DNA from: Amycolatopsis sp. NBC_01480 | Lineage (GTDB): Bacteria; Actinomycetota; Actinomycetes; Mycobacteriales; Pseudonocardiaceae | Assembly (NCBI RefSeq): GCF_036227205.1 | Contig: NZ_CP109442.1 | Coordinates: 2,852,001-2,916,000 of the forward strand | Direction: 5' to 3' | Length of the DNA: 64,000 nucleotides | Shown here: in pieces, positions 45,074 through 53,687 of the stretch | Numbering within the stretch: the first letter of the stretch is position 1 | How the letters are laid out: the number at the start of each line of letters is the position of its first letter | Translations under genes and position numbers: made by a program | The notes under the pieces: model-generated | The model's input: the letters and a program-made list of their open reading frames with translations, nothing else | Told to the model about the DNA's origin: nothing | Database searches by the model: none

Positions 45074-46171
45074 GTGCGATCCCCCCTGCTCTGGACGTTC
45101 GTCGCGTCTTTCGTGCTGCTCTGCGGGGTCGGCGGCTGGCTGCTGACCGACCCCGCGACCAGCCGCAGCGACGCGCTGAAGACCGCGGGCCTGGCCGGCG
45201 GCGCGGTCGTCGCGCTGTACGCGCTGTGGCTCAACGACCGCCGCCGTCGCGTCGAGGAGGCACGGCAGGAGGTCGAGCGGCGGCGGCACGACCTGGAGAT
45301 GAGCCGCGCCGAGCAGGACCGCGAGCGGATCTCCGACGAGCGGTTCGCGAAATCCGTCGAGCTGCTCGGCCACGAGGCCGACCAGGTGCGCGTCGGCGCG
45401 CTGCACGCGCTGGCGGGCCTCGCGCGCAGCCGTCCGCTGTACACGCAGACGGTGCTGGACGTGTTGTGCTCGTATCTGCGCCGCCCGTTCACCCACGCGC
45501 GCTACGACGACAGCAAGCCGTCTGCCGAGGACGAGCGGGAGCTACAGGTCCGGCTGACCGCGCAACGGCTCGTCGCGGAGCTGCTGCCCCGCACGTCCGA
45601 AGTGGACGGTGCCGCGTACGACCTCGACCTGACCGGCGCCGTACTGGAGTACCTGGACCTCTCCGGCCGCCGGATCGGCGGGCTGCTGCTGCGGTACGCG
45701 GCGCTCTACAGCAGCACCAATCTCAGCGGCTGCGTGATCACCGGCCGCGCCTACTTCACCACCGCGGGTACGGAAGACGGCCGGCAGATCGGCTACTTCC
45801 GTTGCCGGGGCGCGAAATTCCTCGACCACGCGTGGTTCAGCGGCACCAAGTTCAGCGAGAAGGCCGACTTCACCGAGACCGTCTTCAGCGGCCGCACCAC
45901 GTTCAAGGACGCGGTGTTCGCCAAGGAGGCCGTGTTCACCGGCGCTTCCTTCGACGGCTCACTGGACCTGAGCCGCACGTCCTTCCAGGGCCACACCGAG
46001 CTGGACTTCGCGCGGGAGCCAGAGCGGCCTTCGCTGTACAACACCAAAGTGCAGTCCACAAAGGACGTCATCCTGCCGCAGGACTGGGAACTGGAACCGC
46101 TCCCCGACGGGTCCGCACGCCTGACCGAGCGAAAGGGGCCGCCCCCGGAAACCCGGGAACGGCCCCTCTAG
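45074..46171 (+). CDS. membrane-anchored pentapeptide-repeat protein
   Basis: A 365-residue protein. Two N-terminal membrane helices (WTFVASFVLLCGVGGWLL, then AGLAGGAVVALYALWL) lead into a coiled-coil of about 60 residues (RRRRVEEARQEVERRRHDLE). The C-terminal half has pentapeptide repeats with Phe/Leu at the centre: YLDLSGRRIGG, ADFTETVFSGRTTFKDAVFAKEAVF, GASFDGSLDLSRTSF. These make a right-handed quadrilateral helix. Function unknown. It begins four bases after the previous gene and its end overlaps a terminator hairpin. Confidence 0.85.
   Translation: MRSPLLWTFVASFVLLCGVGGWLLTDPATSRSDALKTAGLAGGAVVALYALWLNDRRRRVEEARQEVERRRHDLEMSRAEQDRERISDERFAKSVELLGHEADQVRVGALHALAGLARSRPLYTQTVLDVLCSYLRRPFTHARYDDSKPSAEDERELQVRLTAQRLVAELLPRTSEVDGAAYDLDLTGAVLEYLDLSGRRIGGLLLRYAALYSSTNLSGCVITGRAYFTTAGTEDGRQIGYFRCRGAKFLDHAWFSGTKFSEKADFTETVFSGRTTFKDAVFAKEAVFTGASFDGSLDLSRTSFQGHTELDFAREPERPSLYNTKVQSTKDVILPQDWELEPLPDGSARLTERKGPPPETRERPL
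46134..46167. terminator. bidirectional terminator between pentapeptide gene and purL
   Basis: Arms AGGGGCCG and CGGCCCCT, with an inner CCCGG/CCGGG stem, lie inside the last codons of the pentapeptide gene and 12 bases before the purL stop. Confidence 0.75.
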
Positions 46172-46179
46172 AACAAACT

Positions 46180-48486
46180 TCAGTCGAACAGCGCGGGCAG
46201 CGTGCTCTCGAAAGCGGTCCGCAGCTCGTCCAGCGTGAACTCGGTGATGCCCTGCAGCTCCAGGGCGCCGGACTCCGGGTCGACCACGCCGGTCTTGCGC
46301 CACGGCAGGCCGCGCGCGGTGCACATCTCGGTGAACCGCAGCTCCTCGGTGCGCGGCACGGCCACCAGCACCCGGCCCGCGGACTCGGAGAACAGCTGCA
46401 CGAACGGGTCCTGGTCGGCGTCGAGGAACACGCGCGCGCCGCACTGTCCGATGAGGACGGTCTCGACGAGCGCCTGCGCCAAGCCGCCGTCGGAGAGGTC
46501 GTGCGCGGCGGAGATCATCCCGTCGCGCGAGCCGGCCACCAGGATCTCGCCCAGCAGCTTTTCGCGGGCCAGGTCCACGCGCGGGGGCACGCCGCCGAGG
46601 TGGCCGTGCAGCTCGCGGGCCCAGGCCGAGCCGTCCAGCTCGTCGTGGGTGTCGCCGAGCAGCAGCAGCGTCTCGCCGGCCTCCGCGCCGATGCCGGTCG
46701 GGATGCGGCGGGTGACGTCGTCGATCACGCCGAGCACGCCGATCACCGGGGTGGGCAGGATGGCCGTCGAACCGGTCTGGTTGAAGAAGCTCACGTTGCC
46801 GCCGGTGACCGGGATGCCCAGCTCGACGCAGCCGTCGGCGATGCCGTGCACGGCCTGCTCGAACTGCCACATCACGGCCGGGTCGGTCGGGGCGCCGAAG
46901 TTCAGGCAGTCCGAGACCGCGACCGGGGTCGCGCCGCCGGTGACCACGTTGCGGTACGCCTCGGCCAGCGCCAGCTGCGCGCCGCGGTACGGGTCGAGGT
47001 AGACGAACTTCGAGTTGCAGTCCGTGGCCACCGAGACGCCGCGGCCGCTGGACTCGTCGATCCGGATCATGCCGGAGTCCGACGGCTGGGCGAGCACGGA
47101 GTTGCCGCGCACGTAGCGGTCGTACTGCGAGGTGACCCATTCCTTCGACGCCTGGTTCGGCGACGAGATCAGCTTCAACAGGTCCGCGCGCAGCTCGTCC
47201 GGAGTGGACGGACGCGGCAGGTTCGCCGAGGTGTCCGCGATCAGGGCGTCCTGAGTGGACGGACGCTGGATCGGCCGGTCGTACACCGGGCCCTGGTGCG
47301 CCACGGTGTGCGCCGGGACGTCGACCACGACCTCGTCGTGCCAGGTGATCACCAGGTGCTCGCCGTCGGTGACCTCGCCGATGTCGGTGGCGATCACGTC
47401 CCACTTGCGGCACACGGCCATGAACGCCTCGACGTTCTCCGGCGAGACGACCGCGCACATGCGCTCCTGCGACTCGCTGGAGAGCACCTCGGCCGGCGTC
47501 ATCCCGGTGGCGCGCAACGGAACGCGGTCGAGGTAGATCTGCATGCCGCCGTCACCCGCGGCCGCCAGCTCCGAGGTCGCGCAGGACAGCCCGGCGCCGC
47601 CGAGGTCCTGGATGCCGACGACCAGCTCCTCCTTGAACAGGTCGAGGCAGCACTCGATCAGCACCTTCTCGGTGAACGGGTCGCCGACCTGCACGCTCGG
47701 CAGCTTGCGGCGCCCGGCCGCCGACTCGTCGCCGGAGAAGGTGTCGCTGGCCAGCACGGAGACGCCGCCGATGCCGTCGAGGCCGGTGCGCGCGCCGAAC
47801 AGGATGATCTTGTTGCCGGTGCCCGAGGCGAACGCCAGGTGCAGGTCCTCGACCCGCATCGCGCCGACGCACAGGGCGTTCACGAGCGGGTTGCCCGCGT
47901 ACGAGGGGTCGAACACCAGCTCGCCGCCGATGTTCGGCAGGCCCAGGCAGTTGCCGTAGCCGCCGACCCCCGCGACCACGCCGGGCAGCACGCGCTTGGT
48001 GTCCGGCGCGTCCGCGGGGCCGAAGCGCAGCGCGTCCGCCACCGCGAGCGGCCGCGCGCCCATGGCCATGATGTCGCGCACGATGCCGCCGACACCGGTC
48101 GCCGCGCCCTGGTACGGCTCCACATAGGACGGATGGTTGTGGCTCTCCACCTTGAACGTGACGGCCCAGCCCTCGCCGATGTCGACCACGCCGGCGTTCT
48201 CGCCGATGCCCGCGAGCATCTTCGACTTCATCTCGTCCGTGGCCGTCTCGCCGAAGTAGCGCAGGTGCTTCTTCGACGACTTGTACGAGCAGTGCTCGCT
48301 CCACATCACCGAGTACATCGCCAGCTCGGCGTCGGTGGGACGGCGGCCGAGGATCTCGCGGATCCGCGTGTACTCGTCTTCGGCGAGGCCGAGTTCGAGG
48401 TACGGCTGCGTCGCTTCCGGGGTCTCCGCGGCGCGCGCGGTGGTGTCAACGGTGCTGGTCACGGTGTCCGTGTCAGGGTTCGCCAC
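46180..48486 (-). CDS. purL: phosphoribosylformylglycinamidine synthase subunit PurL
   Basis: The fourth purine step: FGAR, glutamine and ATP give FGAM, with PurQ and PurS. This is the small form of PurL, 768 residues. Motifs: [64 protein letters not shown] and [14 protein letters not shown]. The GTG at 48486 (VANPDTDTV) has TAGTCT seven bases upstream and no ribosome site, indicating a leaderless message; the frame extends ten codons further without support. It lies about 4 kb from purQ-purS and is not in the same unit. Confidence 0.96.
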   Translation of the reverse strand: MANPDTDTVTSTVDTTARAAETPEATQPYLELGLAEDEYTRIREILGRRPTDAELAMYSVMWSEHCSYKSSKKHLRYFGETATDEMKSKMLAGIGENAGVVDIGEGWAVTFKVESHNHPSYVEPYQGAATGVGGIVRDIMAMGARPLAVADALRFGPADAPDTKRVLPGVVAGVGGYGNCLGLPNIGGELVFDPSYAGNPLVNALCVGAMRVEDLHLAFASGTGNKIILFGARTGLDGIGGVSVLASDTFSGDESAAGRRKLPSVQVGDPFTEKVLIECCLDLFKEELVVGIQDLGGAGLSCATSELAAAGDGGMQIYLDRVPLRATGMTPAEVLSSESQERMCAVVSPENVEAFMAVCRKWDVIATDIGEVTDGEHLVITWHDEVVVDVPAHTVAHQGPVYDRPIQRPSTQDALIADTSANLPRPSTPDELRADLLKLISSPNQASKEWVTSQYDRYVRGNSVLAQPSDSGMIRIDESSGRGVSVATDCNSKFVYLDPYRGAQLALAEAYRNVVTGGATPVAVSDCLNFGAPTDPAVMWQFEQAVHGIADGCVELGIPVTGGNVSFFNQTGSTAILPTPVIGVLGVIDDVTRRIPTGIGAEAGETLLLLGDTHDELDGSAWARELHGHLGGVPPRVDLAREKLLGEILVAGSRDGMISAAHDLSDGGLAQALVETVLIGQCGARVFLDADQDPFVQLFSESAGRVLVAVPRTEELRFTEMCTARGLPWRKTGVVDPESGALELQGITEFTLDELRTAFESTLPALFD

Positions 48487-48527
48487 GGGCTCAAGACTAC
48501 GTGTTGGCCAGGTCACCCCCGCAGTAA

Positions 48528-48579
48528 GGGCTCGTGAATGTTTATGACGGTTCTAACCGTCCTGAACACTCACGAGCCC
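48528..48579. repeat. dispersed palindrome family A, copy 3
   Basis: Imperfect 52-bp inverted repeat with outer arms GGGCTCGTGAATG and ACACTCACGAGCCC, centred on GGTTCTAACC. It sits between two divergent genes, so here it cannot be a simple terminator. Confidence 0.82.
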
Positions 48580-48642
48580 GTCCGTTCGCCAGGGGATAAA
48601 TCGGTCGCGCCGGCGGTGGCGGGCCGCTTACCGTTGGCAATC

Positions 48643-50277
48643 GTGCTTTCCGCCACGTACCCCTTCCCGACACCGCGGCTGCCCGAGCGGCCGACGGCCG
48701 GACGCCTGCTGCTCGCGATGCTGCGCACGCGGCCGTGGCTGGTGCTCACGGCCGCCGTCACCGGCTCGCTGTGGTCGCTGCCGAGCGCGCTGCTGCCGCT
48801 GGTGATCGGCCGCGGCGTGGACGCGATCGCCGCGGGCGACACCGGCGCGCTCTGGCGGTGGGCGCTGGTCGCGGCCGGGCTCGGCGTGGTGCAGGCGCTC
48901 TTCGGCACGTGGCTGCACTTCGTCTCGTACGGCCTGTGGCTGCACGGCGCGGGCACCACGCAGCGGCTCGTGACGTCGCACACCACGCGGCTCGGCGCCG
49001 TGCTGCGCGAGGCGACGACCACCGGCAACGTGGTCGCGGTCACGTCCTCGGACATCAACTGGATCGGCAACACCTTCGAGGTGATCGGCCGGACGGTGGG
49101 CTCGGTGGTCGCGTTCGTGGTGATCGGCGTCGCGATGCTGTCCTCGTCGCCGCTGCTCGGCATCGTCGCGCTGGTCGGCGTGCCGCTGGCGGTGCTCGGC
49201 ATCGGGCCGCTGCTGCGGCCGCTGCAGAAGCGCAAGACGGTGCAGCGCGAGAACCTCAGCGAGGTCAACGCGCTGGGCGCCGACATCGTGTCCGGCCTGC
49301 GGATCCTGCGCGGGGTCGGCGGCGAGCGGCGGTTCCTGAAGCGGTTCCGCGCGGCGAGCCAGCTGGTGCGCCGGTCCGGCGTCGAGGTCGGGCGCAGCGA
49401 GGCGTGGCTGGCGGCCGCGGCGATCGTGCTGCCGGGCCTGGTCACGGTGGCGATCACCTGGCTGGGCGCGCGGCTCGCGCTCGACGGGACCATCGGCGTC
49501 GGCGAGCTGGTGGCGTTCTACGGCGTCTCGGCGTTCCTGGTCGTGCCGGTGGACACCGCGACGGAGGCGGTCAGCGCGCTCAGCTCGGGCACGGTGTCCG
49601 CGCGGAAGATCTGCGTCCTGCTGTCCCTGCGGCCGAAGCTGGCCGAGCCCGCTTCGCCGGTGCCGTTGCCCGAGGGGCGGCTGGACCTGGTCGACACCGA
49701 GAGCGGCATCCGCGTCGCACCCGGCCGGCTGACCGTGGTCGACCTCGGCGCCGAGGCGGAGGCGATCGCCGAGCGGATGGCGCGCTTCGCCGACGCCGCC
49801 GAGGGCGAGAGCGTGCTGATCGGCGGCGTGCCCGCGGACCAGGTCGCGCTGGCGGAACTGCGTGCCCGCGTGGTGTTCGCGCACAACCAGGACATCTGGT
49901 TCTCCGGCGTGTTGCGCGACCAGCTGACTCCCGCCCGGCCGGGCGACGTCGGCGTCACCGAGGCCCTGTACGCGGCCGACGCCGACGACATCGTGGAGGC
50001 CCTGCCCAAGGGCGTCGACGAGGTGATCGGCGAACGCGGCCGGGAGGTGTCGGGCGGCCAGCGGCAACGGCTGAGCCTGGCACGGGCCCTGGCCGTGGAC
50101 GCCGATGTGCTGCTGCTCGACGAGCCGACTTCGGCCGTCGACGCGCACACGGAAGCAAGGATTACCCAGCGCGTCGCCGAGCTGCGGCGCGGACGGACGA
50201 CCGTCGTCTTCAGCCAGAGTCCACTGTGGATTCACGTGGCGGACGACGTGGTGAGCGCGAAGGCGGTGACGGTGTGA
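48643..50277 (+). CDS. ABC exporter half-transporter 1 (degenerate Walker A)
   Basis: A 544-residue exporter with six N-terminal membrane segments and a C-terminal ATPase domain. The Walker A stretch is lost: where G-x-x-G-x-G-K-S/T should stand there is RLTVVDLGAEAEAIAERM. The signature VSGGQRQRLSLARAL and Walker B VLLLDEPTSAVD are intact. It therefore needs the partner, encoded at once downstream with a four-base overlap (GTGA), to build one working ATP site. Substrate unknown (lipids, drugs or peptides are typical). GTG 48643 has TACCGT eight bases upstream. Confidence 0.9.
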   Translation: MLSATYPFPTPRLPERPTAGRLLLAMLRTRPWLVLTAAVTGSLWSLPSALLPLVIGRGVDAIAAGDTGALWRWALVAAGLGVVQALFGTWLHFVSYGLWLHGAGTTQRLVTSHTTRLGAVLREATTTGNVVAVTSSDINWIGNTFEVIGRTVGSVVAFVVIGVAMLSSSPLLGIVALVGVPLAVLGIGPLLRPLQKRKTVQRENLSEVNALGADIVSGLRILRGVGGERRFLKRFRAASQLVRRSGVEVGRSEAWLAAAAIVLPGLVTVAITWLGARLALDGTIGVGELVAFYGVSAFLVVPVDTATEAVSALSSGTVSARKICVLLSLRPKLAEPASPVPLPEGRLDLVDTESGIRVAPGRLTVVDLGAEAEAIAERMARFADAAEGESVLIGGVPADQVALAELRARVVFAHNQDIWFSGVLRDQLTPARPGDVGVTEALYAADADDIVEALPKGVDEVIGERGREVSGGQRQRLSLARALAVDADVLLLDEPTSAVDAHTEARITQRVAELRRGRTTVVFSQSPLWIHVADDVVSAKAVTV

Positions 50278-52016
50278 AAAGGCTCCCCCTGGCCTCGCGG
50301 CGCGAGGTCCGGCGCTGGGTGGTGAGCACGGCGTCCGAGCATCGCCGCGAGTTCACCGTGATGCTCGGCCTGTTCTTCCTGGCCACGCTGATCGGGCTGG
50401 CCGGGCCGCAGCTGCTCGGCCTGCTGGTCGACGGCGTGGTCAGCGGCAGCAGCACCACCCGCGTCGACCTGCTGGCCGGCGGCTTCATCGTGGTGCTCGT
50501 GCTGCAGGCGCTGGCCAAGAAGGCGGCGCGGCTGCGCGGGCGGATGTTCGGCGAGCGCGTGCTGGCGCAGACCCGCGAACGGTTCGTGACGAACGCGCTG
50601 GACCTGTCGCTCGGCACCGTTGAGGCGGCCGGCACGGGCGACCTGCTCAGCCGCGCGACGAGCGACATCAGCCGGCTGGACCACGCCGTGCGCTTCGCCG
50701 CGCCGGAGATCCTGATCGCCGCGGTGACGGTGCTGCTCACGACCGTGGCGATGATCTTCACGTCGCCGCTGCTCGCGCTGGGCCTGCTGGTGGCCGTGCC
50801 GCTGCTGGTACCGGTGAACGTCTGGTACCAGCGGCGGATCCCGTCGCGGATGGCGTGGATGCTCGACCGCTGGGGCGACCTGCAGTCGGCCACCCACGAG
50901 ACGGTCGAGGGCGCGCGGACCACGGAGGCGCTGGGCCTGGCCGAGCGGCGCATCCGCACCGGCACCGACGCGCTCGACCAGGCCGTGCTCGGCGAGCGGC
51001 GGATGCGGGCGTTGCAGCTGCGCTGGCTGCCCTCGCTGGAGATCAGCTACGTGCTGCCGATCGCGGTGATGCTGCTGATCGGCACGTTCGCGTACAGCCG
51101 CGGCTGGGCCGGTCTGGGCACGATCACGACCATGCTCGCGTACGCCCAGGCCATGACCGCGCCGCTGAACGAGGCGCTGTTCTGGATGGAAGACCTGCAG
51201 GTGGCGCTGGCCGCCGCGCGCCGGATCCTCGGCGTGAAGCCGTCTTCGTCGACCGAGGCGAAAGACGCGTCGGTGCCGCGCGGGCGGGACATCACCGTCG
51301 AGGACGTCCGCTTCGGCTACACCGAGGACCGCGAGGTGCTGCACGGCATCGACCTGCGGGTGCCGCGCGGCGAGCGGCTGGCGATCGTCGGGCCCTCGGG
51401 CGCGGGCAAGTCGACCCTCGGCCGGCTGCTGGCGGGCATCTCGGCGCCGACCGCGGGGTCCATCCGCGTCGGCAGCACCGAGGTGTCCACGCTGGCGGAC
51501 GACGTCCTGCGCGGCGAAGTCCTGCTGCTCACCCAGGAGCACCACACGTTCTCCGGCACGCTGCGGGAGAACCTGTCGCTGCCCGCCCGCCGCGACGGGG
51601 GCGACTGGACGGACGAGGAGCTGACCGCCGCGCTGGCCTCGGCCGGGGCGGCGGAGTGGGCGGCGGCGCTGCCGGACGGGCTGGACACGAAGCTCGGCTC
51701 AGGCGCGTACGCCGTGCCCGCGGGCCTGGCGCAGCAGCTGGCGCTGGCCCGCGTCGTCCTGGCCGACCCGCACACGCTGGTCCTGGACGAGGCGACGTCG
51801 CTGCTGGACACCGGCTCGGCGCGGGAGCTGGAACGTTCGCTGAACGCGGTCCTCGCGGGCCGCACGGTGATCGCGATCGCCCACCGCCTGCACACGGCGG
51901 CCGCCGCGGACCGCGTGGCCGTGGTCGAGGGCGGGCGCATCACGGAACTCGGCTCGCACGCGGAGCTGATGGCCGCGGGCGGCCCGTACGCCCGGCTGGT
52001 GGCGGCCGCGGGCTGA
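50274..52016 (+). CDS. ABC exporter half-transporter 2 (degenerate signature)
   Basis: Partner of the preceding gene, 580 residues: six membrane segments, then an ATPase with Walker A GPSGAGKST and Walker B TLVLDEATSLLD. The signature motif is altered to VPAGLAQQLALAR, without the LSGGQ glycines. Its Walker A must work with the signature of the first half, so the heterodimer has one complete and one dead nucleotide site. HRLHTAAAADRVAVVEGGRITELG is the usual H-loop and end. The GTG overlaps the upstream stop by four bases. Confidence 0.92.
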   Translation: MKRLPLASRREVRRWVVSTASEHRREFTVMLGLFFLATLIGLAGPQLLGLLVDGVVSGSSTTRVDLLAGGFIVVLVLQALAKKAARLRGRMFGERVLAQTRERFVTNALDLSLGTVEAAGTGDLLSRATSDISRLDHAVRFAAPEILIAAVTVLLTTVAMIFTSPLLALGLLVAVPLLVPVNVWYQRRIPSRMAWMLDRWGDLQSATHETVEGARTTEALGLAERRIRTGTDALDQAVLGERRMRALQLRWLPSLEISYVLPIAVMLLIGTFAYSRGWAGLGTITTMLAYAQAMTAPLNEALFWMEDLQVALAAARRILGVKPSSSTEAKDASVPRGRDITVEDVRFGYTEDREVLHGIDLRVPRGERLAIVGPSGAGKSTLGRLLAGISAPTAGSIRVGSTEVSTLADDVLRGEVLLLTQEHHTFSGTLRENLSLPARRDGGDWTDEELTAALASAGAAEWAAALPDGLDTKLGSGAYAVPAGLAQQLALARVVLADPHTLVLDEATSLLDTGSARELERSLNAVLAGRTVIAIAHRLHTAAAADRVAVVEGGRITELGSHAELMAAGGPYARLVAAAG

Positions 52017-52053
52017 GTCCGTGAGGAATGCCGGTGGCGGTCTCGGCGTTGGT

Positions 52054-52067
52054 TCGGTTCGAACCGA
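52054..52067. promoter_or_regulatory. perfect palindrome upstream of the split-barrel gene
   Basis: TCGGTTCGAACCGA is a 14-bp perfect palindrome, 16 bases before the ATG. A likely repressor site from its position; the binding protein is unknown. Confidence 0.5.
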
Positions 52068-52083
52068 TCTCACGGGGGTGTGT

Positions 52084-52506
52084 ATGGCGGTCATGACCGT
52101 GACCGAACGCGAGAAGTTCCTGGCCGAGCCGCATGTGGGGGTGCTCGCCGTGGCGCGCGACGGACGGCCGCCGCTGGCCGTGCCGATCTGGTACTACTAC
52201 GAGCCGGGCGGCGAGCTTCTGCTGTGGACCGATCGGGACTCGGCGAAGGGACGGGCGATTCAGGCCGCCGGGGAGCTGAGCCTTTCGGTACAGCAGGAGA
52301 CCCGGCCGTACAAGTACGTGACGGTCTCCGGGCCGGTGGTGGCAGCCTCGGAGGCGCCCACCGACGCCGAGGCGTTCCGGATCGCCGCCCGTTACTCGCC
52401 GGACGACGAAGCGTGCGCGTTCGTGGACGGCAGGCTCAACGAGGGCTCGGTGCTGATCCGCGTGCGGCCGGAGAAGTGGCTCTCCTCCGATCACAGCAAA
52501 GCCTGA
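52084..52506 (+). CDS. pyridoxamine-phosphate-oxidase-fold (FMN/F420) protein
   Basis: A 140-residue split-barrel protein of the pyridoxamine 5'-phosphate oxidase superfamily, which includes many F420-dependent reductases in actinomycetes. Visible: HVGVLAVARDGRPPLAVPIWYYY, LLLWTDRDSAKGRAI and SLSVQQETRPYKYVTVSGPV. It is too short for true PdxH. The ATG at 52084 is chosen; 21 upstream codons are unlike homologues. A palindrome and a terminator flank it. Confidence 0.8.
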   Translation: MAVMTVTEREKFLAEPHVGVLAVARDGRPPLAVPIWYYYEPGGELLLWTDRDSAKGRAIQAAGELSLSVQQETRPYKYVTVSGPVVAASEAPTDAEAFRIAARYSPDDEACAFVDGRLNEGSVLIRVRPEKWLSSDHSKA

Positions 52507-52517
52507 GGCGCCAACGA

Positions 52518-52557
52518 AAAAGGCCTCGCATCCGGACGTACCGGTGCAAGGCCTTTC
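52518..52557. terminator. bidirectional terminator before purQ
   Basis: Arms AAAAAGGCCT and AAGGCCTTTCT, with A and T runs on the two sides, serve both the split-barrel gene and purQ. Confidence 0.8.
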
Positions 52558-52566
52558 TCGTGGGGC

Positions 52567-53244
52567 TCAGATCTTCGCGAGTGCGTCCACCGCGCTGTAG
52601 AACATGCCGAGACCGTCGTCCGAAGGGCCGGTCAGCGCGTCGATCGCGTGCTCGGGGTGCGGCATGAGGCCGACGACGCGGCCGCTCTCGCTGCGGATGC
52701 CCGCGATGTCGTTGCGGGAGCCGTTGGGGTTGCCGCCGACGTAGCGGAACACCACGCGCCCCTCGGCCTCCAGCTCGTCCAAAGTGGACTGCTCGGCCAT
52801 GTAGCAGCCGTCGTTGTTCTTCAGCGGGATGAGGATCTCCGCACCCTGCTCGTACCGCGTGGTCCAGGCCGTCTCGTTGTTCTCGACGCGGAGCCACTGG
52901 TCGCGGCAGACGAAGTGCAGGCCGACGTTGCGGATCATCGCGCCGGGCAGCAGGCCGGCCTCGCAGAGGATCTGGAAGCCGTTGCAGATGCCGAGCACGG
53001 GCATGCCCTTGCGGGCCGCCTCGATCACCGACGTCATCACCGGCGCGAAGCGCGCGATCACGCCGGCGCGCAGGTAGTCGCCGTAGGAGAAGCCGCCGGG
53101 GACGACCACGCCGTCGACGCCGTGCAGGTCGTCGTCGGCGTGCCACAGGGGCACGGCCTCGGCGTCAGCGTAACGGACCGCGCGCGCGGCGTCGCCGTCG
53201 TCCAGGGTGCCGGGGAAGGTGATGACGCCGATTCGGGCGCTCAC
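52567..53244 (-). CDS. purQ: phosphoribosylformylglycinamidine synthase subunit PurQ
   Basis: The glutaminase subunit that feeds ammonia to PurL. It has 225 residues. The nucleophile elbow is GICNGFQIL; the catalytic His/Glu is in MPHPEHAID. The N-terminal [19 protein letters not shown] is typical. GTG 53244 overlaps the purS stop by four bases. Confidence 0.96.
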   Translation of the reverse strand: MSARIGVITFPGTLDDGDAARAVRYADAEAVPLWHADDDLHGVDGVVVPGGFSYGDYLRAGVIARFAPVMTSVIEAARKGMPVLGICNGFQILCEAGLLPGAMIRNVGLHFVCRDQWLRVENNETAWTTRYEQGAEILIPLKNNDGCYMAEQSTLDELEAEGRVVFRYVGGNPNGSRNDIAGIRSESGRVVGLMPHPEHAIDALTGPSDDGLGMFYSAVDALAKI

Positions 53245-53480
53245 GCGTCCACCCGCCGGATCGTCCACTGCTCGATCACGGGGTTGGCGAGGAAGCCCTC
53301 GGCGATCTTGGCGAGCGTCTCGTCGTCGACGGAATCGTCGACCTCGAGCTCGAAGTGCTTGCCCTGGCGCACTTCCGCGACCCCGCTGAAGCCCAGCCGC
53401 GGCAGCGCGCGGGCCACCGCCTGGCCCTGCGGGTCGAGGATCTCGGGTTTCGGCATGACGTCGACGACGACTCGGGCCAC
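53241..53480 (-). CDS. purS: phosphoribosylformylglycinamidine synthase subunit PurS
   Basis: A 79-residue small subunit that bridges PurL and Pur[29 protein letters not shown] and [13 protein letters not shown] are the family pattern. GTG 53480 with AAGGAG eight bases upstream is preferred to an ATG seven codons earlier. Confidence 0.95.
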   Translation of the reverse strand: MARVVVDVMPKPEILDPQGQAVARALPRLGFSGVAEVRQGKHFELEVDDSVDDETLAKIAEGFLANPVIEQWTIRRVDA

Positions 53481-53687
53481 GGCAGGCTGCTCCTTATTCA
53501 CGCAGGTCGTGGGTACGGCCCGAGCCTACTTGACCGGTCAGGGCCCCCGCCCGACCGGTGCCGGGCGCCGTACGACTGGCCACGGCGGCACGCCAGGAGG
53601 ATGCTGCTCGCGGGGCCTTTCCCCAGGCCGCGGGCTGGGCCATGATGAGTCGTTGGCAGTACGTCAACATGAGCAGCTGGAGGCATC

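Noticed and set aside
45226..48537. Very long plus-strand open frame (about 1100 codons) across the pentapeptide and purL genes
   Set aside because: Arginine/alanine-rich shadow of purL and its neighbour, with no domain; purL on the other strand is unambiguous.
52050..52070. GGTTCGAACC-like sequence resembling a tRNA T-arm
   Set aside because: No acceptor, D or anticodon stems and no CCA position; it is part of a palindrome.
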